From assembly GCA_963978905.1 (NCBI GenBank), contig OZ022257.1:44650203-44714202 (forward strand): a stretch of 64,000 bases of DNA. Direction: 5' to 3'. Both the position numbers and the translations under genes were made by a program. Below are positions 43,701 through 51,537 of this stretch, in pieces. The stretch's first letter is position 1. Each line of letters opens with the position of its first letter. The notes under the pieces are model-generated. The model worked only from the letters and a program-made list of their open reading frames with translations, made no database searches and was not told the DNA's origin. The stretch comes from Trichostrongylus colubriformis (Eukaryota; Nematoda; Chromadorea; Rhabditida; Trichostrongylidae).

Positions 43701-46700
43701 ACTACTGCCGAGAGCTTTCTTATTAGGTCACCTCGCCTGCTTCTTTGCAATTTGTAAGCTCAGCTGAGAGCAGGAAAGAAAAATCCACTCAATCCCATAC
43801 ACAACGGTGGTCATGTCGTTAAAACCCATTTTGCACAACGTCGCCATGAGCGCACAGTAGTGTGCGCCAGCCAACTGGTGCAATGATAACCATGGAGAGC
43901 TGAATCTCATTAAAACGGAGAAGCAGATTCTCATGGATCTGTGATGAAGAAAATATGTTCACTTAAATGCGTGAAGTGTTTTTGAGGCTCTGTGATGTTT
44001 ATTATACTTGTTCACTTATTTATTAAAACGCATGGTGCGCCTTGAGATCCTGGCAGCACCAGGGAAGGCTAAGAACACCACACATAAACAATCAAAACAT
44101 ACGCAAATGTGGGGGTTCAGGCTCAATATCGCTATACATCTTGAATACCAAGTAAGCAAGGGCGCCAACTTTACTCAATTTTACTTATTTTATTCTACTT
44201 TACTGATATTGTTAGTGGGAATACATTCAGGGAAGTTGCCAATAGTATTTTAGTTGTACTTTCGAGATGACTTTCCTATCTAAAACCGCTGTCAACTAAT
44301 AGCAGAAGATTTCAACCATTCTATTCCTTGTTAGAGGTCCCCACTAACATGTTTCTCGTTTCGGTTTCCATATGACTTGCTCTCTTTTAGTTTTATTTGT
44401 CATATGAGTATTGTTCAATACAATGTAGAATTTTAGATATGTTTATGTAAAGTCATGGGTACTGAAGCCGATCTCTGAATGGTCACGTCCAGCGATCAAG
44501 TTATCAGCATGGGAGTGTGTAGAAATACTTCTGGATACATATTCAACGTATAAGTTTTTACGTGGATTCGTATTGATGCTAGAAGGGCAAAGGTAAATAC
44601 GATTTCTCTAACTTTACCTTTGGTATTTTGCTGTCATCCCCGTAGGCTGAGGCTATATGGTGCGGTTGTTTGCAGTCCGTTTGCAGTTTGCGATTGCAGG
44701 ATCGCACAATCCGCAGAATGGCGCAGTTTGCAAGATTGCGTAATCGCATATCATGGCACTCTCACCTAAGTTTGCTATTTTCCCTGGCTCTTTACCACTT
44801 TGGGGCCATGAGTGCTAAGAAACCAGTGTCGTGGAGGAAAATGACACGCTCAAGTGGAAGTGCGCAGTGTGGCTGTTGCAATTATGTGATCCTTCGATCG
44901 CAGAATCGCGAGGTACAACCCGCGTCCTATAAACCTCAGCGCCTCAGCGTGTAACGTTGAAGGCGCGGCTAGGGTAATGAGGGAAACAGGAGAGTTTACG
45001 ATGCTCTTTGTATATGAATGGCCATTTATATGGAGGTAATCTGTGACAAAACTTTTCTATATGCGCGCCACTACGTCGCCTCTAACGTTTTCATCGTGGT
45101 GTCATCACACATCGCTTCGAGCTGCAGCGCTCCACTAGCCGAGTTGCTGCAAGAACGGGACAGCGTTACGGGTGGCTGGTTAAGCCTCCCGCCATCTGTG
45201 TGTGGTCTCCCATAGCGGTTACTGATGGAGAGGGGGGGGGGGGGGGGGGCGGGGGAGAGAGAGAGGGAGAAATTGAGGAGGGGCCCTATCTCATGCGTTC
45301 ATTAGCCGTTATTACTATGGTGTTGCTTTGCTTAACCCTTCGATTTTCATATTTCTCGATCAGCCAAAATTGGCTCAGTCTTAATTAGAACCGTTTCACT
45401 CAAAAGTATCGAAACAGTAGGAAAAATAGTGAGCGCTACCATAGGAATCGTAAAAGCCTTTTCAATGGACGTGGCATAGCACACTTGATAAATATCATAT
45501 GCTAAGGTGTTTCCATAGCCACAAAGATTTGGCAGATTGTGAAATATGAAACTAGGAGTGCTCAGCAGTGTAACAGTAGAGAAAGAACGAAATAAAACGG
45601 CGAAAATTGAGGTACAGGAAATCGAACCCACTCCCCCACCCCCCATTTTCTTTTGTGCCCCTCTGCGTCACTAGCCGGGAGAAATATGGCTAAAGGAGGG
45701 GCTAAATCAGCCGGCCGCGAACGACATCCCGCCTTTGCCGGCAACACGATCAGCGATGAAGTGAAGCACGATATGCAAGGTCGTGATAGAGCCTCAAGCC
45801 GCTTCTTCAATGCGAGTCTCGCTACGCATCACCTCCCATGAAGTGGAAGCTTTGTTTTCAGAGAACATGTACCCCAGTTCTGACTTTCTCCTTGCTCCCT
45901 CTCCCCGGTGTCTTAAACACAAGTCTTTTTGGTGAGCTGTCGTTACCTACACGGAACGAGTTTGTCCTTTAAACCGGCGAGCCTTTCTAGCGGCGTTCTT
46001 GACACACCCCACAAAGATGCCGCGCTAAAGTGCACTTGGGCTTGGAAATAGCCGTCCAGCTGCAGGTCAGACTTCGCACTAAAAAGTACGCGACCCTGTC
46101 AGAGTTCCGCTGAAAAGGTTTGGGAGAGCAAATATGGGAGAGCCTGGACGGCCAGAGTGCACGCTCTTAAGTGCGAAATCGGACTACCGGAAAGTGCCAG
46201 CTATCTCCCAATCTTCAGTTGTCGCCAAAGTTGCAGTGATCGGTGAATGTGACCGCGTGCCAAAAGTTGTGTATGGCGTTCGCAGCATTAATTACTGCAA
46301 CTGAATATTTACTTTAGATCTATAATTGTGCAGTCTCTTCACTTTCTGTTCTGGAGGATTTTCATCGCCACCGATCGCCGCATTGCTTACTACGCCTCTC
46401 TCGGGAGACAGTTTTTGTCCTCACTATTTGTGATTTCCATCAAAGACTGCAATATTGATCCAGAAGAGTAAGCTGATTCTTTTTCGAACAGGTTTTCATC
46501 CAATTTTTTTTATCAAGGTCTGATAGACGAAATTTTGTTCCCTTAAAATCTGTAACTTAGTTATCCGAAATTGTGATAAAATTATTTTGGACAGCAGAAA
46601 GCCGCGAGTATTTGAGGTCATTTGAAGTTATGGTGGATTGAGACTTCACTCATGGAAGATACCATGTTTCAGTTCCGAAAGGCATCTCATCCTGCGTTCT

Positions 46701-49700
46701 GGGCTAGGAAAATACAGTTACTTAAACATATACTTTGGAGAGACAAACTTTTTCCTCCCTAGATTCACCTTTGAGCTTTGCCGCGTTCTTTTCTGTGAAG
46801 TGAATTTCATGTCAATCACTCAATACCAATGAAATCTCTTTAACATCACCGGGAGCGGGCCAAGGTGAGTTTATGGAAAACAGCTAAAGCGGTCTCGGCC
46901 TTCACTGAAAGGCAGTGATAGGGATGGTTCGGGCGATGAGTGAAAAAAAGCTGTGGATATGAAAGTCAAGATGCCTAGTAATAGGGCAGTGATGAAAAAA
47001 CGGATGGAAATGATTAAAGACCCGAGAAATAGGACCCCTTCTCACCGTTGTTTCTCGACGTGGCCGGCCTTTTCGTGGAAGGCGGGTAGTCCGGACTAGT
47101 TTTCGACTGGCTTGTTGCCAAGTCGTAAACAGGAAGGGATGTTTGGAAATGTGGAAGCATCTTTTTCCTGAGTGAGCTTCAAAGTAAGACTGAGAAAGCA
47201 CGACGCTCCCACCCTAGCCAATCAGCGATGCTCGTCGCTAGAGGCGGACCGAGCGAAGAAAGGTGTCTGAAGTCAAAAAGACGGCCTCTTTCACAGCTCA
47301 GAGGCACGCCCGTGGGGGATATCGCCGCTCGCCGCATATGGGCTTCTTAGACCCCTAGTTTTAAGTGAATGACTCCTTTTAGTGATTCCTTATCACTCAC
47401 ATTACCCCTATCATTGTCTTCAAAGGCGCCGAGAAGGGGCGTGGAAGAAAAACGTATTTGAAACTTTGTAATCTGTATAGAACATTCGAACTCAAAAAGA
47501 TAATGTGCAGCTAAAATCGCTTCGAAAACATGCTTTTGGGGGGCATTCCAGTGCGATTCGTTTCGGACGCATGCTTTAGGCGGGCCGGCGCCACTGTCAT
47601 TTGGTAGGCGTAGGGAAAATTCGATTTCATACATGATGATGTTAAACAAGCGAAACAGCACACAGCAATCAACAAATGAAATAATGAAAGGGATAATAAG
47701 CGAAAGAGGAAAAAAATGGTGTTCATAATAAAAAAAAAACAGTGGATCCACACTCGACGTCTTCTGGGGAGGCGTCGTGTGCGCAACAAATGAAGTGCAA
47801 GCCACCGTAGGCCAAAATTGCCCCATCCTGGAGTTTTAATAAATACTCTTCATACGCCAGAAGTTTGGTGCATTTGGCTGTTTGTCTCTGCACCATATCG
47901 GAAAGTGACGAAAGAAGTTTCAGGGTTGGTCGGCGTCAGTGGGCAGATCCGACTGGTTCAGTTAAAAGATTAATCACAAATTTTTTGGGATGAATTCTTT
48001 TTGGAAAGCGCCCCGTTTTCAGTTCGTTTAGAAGTGGTGGTGCGCGAATGCGATTTGGTCTGTACACGCACTTTCAGGGGGCAGCCTATGTAGAAGTCAA
48101 TGCTTTTATCCTCCCAGACAGATTTGGTGCCGATTCACCCATCATAATTAGGGGATGGAAGACGGGTTGATCTGGGTCTTTATTGATACGGGATGGGATT
48201 CTCTTTCACTACACTATCTCTGCCCGTAGCAGAGATGGTCAAAGCAATAAACTACTTCAAAGGCATTGTTACCACTTGCAGAAAACGCCGTATGTTTGCT
48301 TTTCGGATGGGGATTAGATTCATGTCAAACGTGCGATTTTGTGACGCAGAAAAATCCTAACGCCGTGATGAAAGGGTTTGCAAGGCCTTCTCCGCTGAGC
48401 CACTTACATACTCCGCGGTGTCGCAGGCAACGCGGTTGTCATCTATGCTTCTCCGCTCGTACAACTCTGTCTCGCTGCATGTAAACGTAGTTACGCTCTG
48501 GTCCGCACGTCGACTAGACCGCAGAGTATGGAGCAGCCTCAGGTGCCATTGTAATGCAGATCATTTGTGAACGGAAGAACGCTCAAGTGAGTGCTGATGT
48601 CGTGGTCGACCACATCGCCAGTGCCACATGTCGTGGCAAATACATTTCACTATTCCATGTCCCTGCAGCTATGCGATTTCACAAAATCACCCTTTTGCAT
48701 GGTATAACTGCTGCTTCAAGCGCACCTTTTGTTGCATTTTCAAGGCTTAGCTGATTATGCGAAGTCTCCCTGTTCAGGTCCGGTGATGGCACTCTTGGTT
48801 CCAGGTCTTCTAGCCAGATGTCACTAGTTGATGATGTCCCTCTCTGAATGGGCTCAGATGATCATCGTTTATGTTATGTACATAGCCTACAATGCCGTCT
48901 TTCTTTTGAACGATTGAAGAACTTTCTTTGAGATTGATGTCATCATGTATTTTCTCTGCTCCTCAGTATTCGTTTGCAGCGTGAGACCTCCAATCTTAGA
49001 AAGTTTTTGTTCTGGCTCGCAATTTAGAACTTTGAAGGATCACGTTGACGAAATATTCAGGAATTTATTTTACCTTTTCAAAACTCTCGGTGTTTTTCAT
49101 GTGTGTAACATAGATCTAATCGTGTGAAGTAACTAAGTCGTTGAAGTACTGGACACTTGAAGAGCTGGGGTCATGGTCGTTTGGAGTGTTTGACAAGAGC
49201 CGTGGTCCGTCAATATTGTCATCCCTCTAATCGATTCGGACGAAAACTACAGCCCTGCTCTCATATATTGGGCGCTTATAATAGCCTCGTTCTTTTCATT
49301 TCCTGGGGAAGTTTATGACTCAGTTTCACCTTATGTAGTTTATGAGAAGTTTATGAAGCTCTTGGACCCATAGCAATTGTATAGTCTAGCATGCTTCACG
49401 CAGTTTATGGTCCCTGCATGGAAGTTAATCCCTTTGATTTGTTCGCGGGTCTATTTTAATGGCTAGATGTAATAAATGTTATATACTGTGCAGCTTCTTT
49501 TTTCAAAAGGTCGCCGCCTTAATTTTCTAGTGTCTTTGTTTATGATATTCATTGCTTCTGGATGAGTTCTGAAGAGTCCCATGACGGTTTTTTTCATTGA
49601 TTTATATTTGTTCGTATTGCGGTGTGTCTGACATTGGTATTATAGGTAACATGCCGTAGGGACGCTTTTTAAATACATAGCCCCTTTAGGCACTGTTCAG

Positions 49701-51463
49701 CTACCATTATCCCAGACACCCCGAGTTGGTCGAAAAAATACTTTTTGCTGAATTATCGTCTATAGGGGTTGTCAGGGGTATTGGTCAAGAATATGAGGTC
49801 CGTTTGGCGTTTCAGTGATTTTGGTGATAACAGGTTGCTGCATCGAACATTTTTACCAACTCGCGGTGTTCGGGGAAATGGTAGTTGAACAATGCCTTAC
49901 TTTGTGTTATTCACACGAAAGATTAGATTTTATTCTCCATCCGCGTAAGGCAGTGCCTAGCGAAAAACGGGGGAATCCATAAGTGCGACAGCAGTAACTA
50001 CGAGTGGTAAGGTCGCGTGCATGGACTACTTTAAAGGAACCGGAAGGGGGTCCGAAACAAGAGGAAGATGCAAAGAAATGAGCATTTTGTAATGAACACT
50101 CAAGGTTAGAAGCGATAATAGGCGAAAAAACCCGGACTGAAAAGCGCGACGCTGCGGTGTGTATTCGCATCCCATTCGCATCAGCGCATCCATTCCGAGT
50201 TGTCCGCTGTAGGAGACGGGCCGTGGGCCAACGTTTGTAGTATCACCTGAACATCTAGAAACAATATAAGGAAGAACAAAGTAAAAGGTAAAGGAAAAAA
50301 CAAATTTATAATAGAAACATCTTCTTTTGGCACCATGCCAAGGCGTCAAATTGGCGAATTTGTGCAGTGGCGGCCACTTGAACTCGTCCACACTACGTCT
50401 GTTCTACCGTAAGCCAAAATTACCCCCTTCTGGTGTCTTTAAGGAGAAAGGAGCACCTCTACTTTTTAACAACTAACGAGAAGGGTTTTTATTATAACTG
50501 TTGCTTTTCTTTTTGGAAATACTACCAAAAGAAGTTGGTCTTTTTTCAGCTCGTTTATGAGGCTACAAATAGTTTGTATAGAAAAAGCTAACTGTCGCAA
50601 TGAATTAACTTTATTTTTGTGCGTGGCTGTTAATTCCTCTCTTTATGCGCTAATCATTTATGTAATTCAAAAGCATGGCTGGCACAAATATGGAATAGCG
50701 GCATAAGCAATAGCCACCCATCCATGTTGACAAGTGCAGGCTCGAAATATGAATTACTTAGGCAAAGCATGAAGAGATTGAATCGCTCAACTTAAAGGAG
50801 TCGTCCACGGAAAATGAGTTTTTTTGTTACCCACATATTTATGTTGTATTTGCCTAATATGGGCCGCATGCAAAGTTTCACGCGAAAAAATGTGAATCCG
50901 GCCAAGATACAGCACCACAAAGTCTCGCTCGGGTGGGCGGGGCCTCCGAGCAAGTGCCCGCCCCGTCGTCCGCTGCAGTCCGAGATATTGGAACGAAAGG
51001 TTACGTAAACAGTCCCACTCTCCGCTTCCAAGCGCGGCGGATGACGGACAGGGCATTTTCTCGGGGGCCCATCCACCCGGTCGAGCATTTTGCGAGCTGC
51101 ATCTTTTTTGCGTGAAACTTTGCATGCTGCTTTTATTATGCAAATACAACATAAATATACGGATAACAATGAGACTCATTTTCCTTGGACGATTCCTTTA
51201 CGGTAAAAACAACCATTTGCGGACGAGCTAGGCACACGATGTTATGATCTCTTTGGTTTCCCGGAAAGTTCCCCAGTAGTTTTCTGTTTTTAACTCTATT
51301 TAATCTTTTTTGACTGGCCGCTTTTTGTTTTAGTTGGACATTTACCTTCTCTCACGTTTTTCGGCACTGTATGATCTTCATCGAAACGGAAAAGTACCCG
51401 AGGAACTGGATTCTTGATGTGATTCCTGTGATTTCTTACATTCTCTTATTCGTTTCCAATTGA
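40784..51463 (+). CDS. MARCH-type RING-CH E3 ubiquitin ligase-like protein, 5 exons, 212 aa
   Basis: Exons 40784-40909, 41107-41183, 44437-44592, 46318-46467 and 51334-51463, all GT-AG and in phase, 639 nt including stop. The RING-CH finger is complete: Cys18, Cys21, Cys35, Cys37, His45, Cys48, Cys64, Cys67, with 7 residues between Cys37 and His45 and 15 between Cys48 and Cys64, as the C4HC3 MARCH signature requires. RWIRPCMCKGSLKWVH resembles MARCH5 in particular. After the finger come two moderately hydrophobic stretches (about 95-165) and a hydrophobic C-terminal tail of about 18 residues, so membrane attachment is likely but the number of spans is unclear. MARCH proteins transfer ubiquitin to membrane proteins; substrate and compartment cannot be read here. 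An AG acceptor ends 2 nt before the ATG, typical of SL1 trans-splicing. Intron 2 (3.3 kb) and intron 4 (4.9 kb) are transposon-filled. The small membrane-protein gene follows 74 nt after the stop. It could instead be a divergent nematode-only MARCH paralogue. Confidence 0.88.
41484..41660. repeat. Left part of an inverted pair: TGTCTGTC start and GCGCGTC-rich block
   Basis: The block with GGGTGTGTACCCTAATGTCA and the GGTGACCGTATCGACGCC stretch recurs inverted at 42385-42540. The pair faces each other across about 0.7 kb that contains the GGGTCAA element copy 3. Confidence 0.65.
41883..42099. repeat. Palindromic GGGTCAA..AAAGTCGGGAGG element, copy 3, in MARCH intron 2
   Basis: GGGTCAAATAAAGTCGGGAG at the left and CCTCGACTTTACATGACC at the right, with a run of C at about 42073-42083. 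Confidence 0.82.
42385..42555. repeat. Right part of the inverted pair plus a (TG)n microsatellite
   Basis: GTAGGCGTCGATACGGTCGC ... CCTGACATTAGGGTACACAC is the inverse of 41500-41650. It is followed by a TG run at about 42533-42554 and leads directly into the minisatellite. Confidence 0.65.
42556..43195. repeat. Minisatellite, about 145-bp unit, 4.5 copies
   Basis: Units start near 42560, 42702, 42850, 43000 and 43142. Each contains CTGATATCTCGCGTTGCAGT, an AAAGTGATATAGGGGGTGG block, GGGGGAACGGAAGTGATAGC and GATAAGGGCTGATAAGGAGC. The 171-codon minus-strand ORF across it is a translated repeat, not a gene. It lies in MARCH intron 2. Confidence 0.92.
43214..43605. repeat. Direct repeat pair with GCTCCGCCCACGGTGGGCGG
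   Basis: Copies at about 43218-43325 and 43482-43602 share the short palindrome CCGCCCACGGTGGGCGG, GTTTTCAGA(C/T)CGAA, CCC(C/T)AAACGTGGGG and the ending GATGAGTTTCTGA. The spacing is about 265 bp. Probably decayed units adjoining the minisatellite. Confidence 0.7.
43621..43895. repeat. Palindromic element, CAGTTGGCTGGCGCACACTA family
   Basis: CAGTTGGCTGGCGCACACTA at the left pairs with TAGTGTGCGCCAGCCAACTG at the right. A shorter relative is at 28974-29100. Confidence 0.75.
44645..44955. repeat. Inverted-repeat block of the AATCGCG type in MARCH intron 3
   Basis: Multiple short GATCGCA/TGCGATC and GAATCGCG phrases in both orientations, similar to 34965-35425. The 94-codon plus-strand ORF across it is not a gene. 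Confidence 0.4.
45232..45249. repeat. G18 homopolymer
   Basis: Eighteen consecutive G followed by C and five more G, then a GAGA run. Its length is likely to vary or be misassembled. Confidence 0.9.
45540..45916. repeat. TTAA-ended element related to 53651-54063
   Basis: Shares GTGCTCAGCAGTGTAACAGT, AAATAAAACGGCGA, CTCTGCGTCACTAGCCG and the end CCCCGGTGTCTTAA with 53651-54063 and, more weakly, with 29610-29740 and 16190-16690. The left end is not clear. Confidence 0.6.
46911..47417. repeat. GGCAGTGATAGGG-family element, copy 2
   Basis: GGCAGTGATAGGGATGG at the left; at the right the inverse of GACAATGATAGGGGTAATGT. Internal GC-rich blocks match 12378-12850 in inverted order. It lies in MARCH intron 4. 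Confidence 0.75.
48385..48540. repeat. Degenerate GGCCGCGGTCATACT-family fold-back
   Basis: Contains CATACTCCGCGGTGTCGCAG, CTCTGTCTCGCTGCATG and GACCGCAGAGTATGGAGCAG, an eroded version of the arms at 4351-4585. Confidence 0.5.
49689..49896. repeat. GGCACTATTC-family element, short copy
   Basis: GGCACTGTTCAGCTACCATT at the left and the inverse of GGCATTGTTCAACTACCATT at the right; the middle has GGTCAAGAATATGAGGTCCG. About 208 bp, diverged from the other three copies. Confidence 0.75.
50031..50442. repeat. TTAA-type MITE, copy D (inverted), in MARCH intron 4
   Basis: Begins TTAAAGGAACCGGAAGGGGG and ends CCCCCTTCTGGTGTCTTTAA, the reverse orientation of copies A and B. The 121-codon minus-strand ORF inside is a repeat product. 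Confidence 0.88.
50792..51200. repeat. TIR element, TCGTCCACGGAAAATGAG family, copy 2
   Basis: TTAAAGGAGTCGTCCACGGA at the left; the right end is the inverse of TAAAGGAATCGTCCAAGGAA. It ends 133 bp before the last MARCH exon. Minus-strand ORFs of 125-130 codons overlap it and are not genes. Confidence 0.85.
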
Positions 51464-51537
51464 AACGGCTCGAGGAACTCATAGAATTGTGTGACTTCAG
51501 TAGGTATATCAAATGAAGCTGTTTGTAGGACTAAACA
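51464..51537 (+). promoter_or_regulatory. 74-nt intercistronic region of a probable two-gene operon
   Basis: The gap between the MARCH-type stop and the next start codon has no AATAAA, but an upstream poly(A) site is often weak in nematode operons. It is free of transposon sequence, unlike almost every other gap here, which supports a constrained spacing. Confidence 0.5.
51519..51527 (+). promoter_or_regulatory. Likely operon-internal trans-splice acceptor
   Basis: CTGTTTGTAG ends at 51527, 64 nt after the MARCH-type stop codon and 10 nt before the ATG of the small membrane protein. A second AG (GACTTCAG) ends at 51500. Spacing matches nematode intercistronic regions, where SL2 is used; SL2 cannot be told from SL1 here. 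Confidence 0.5.
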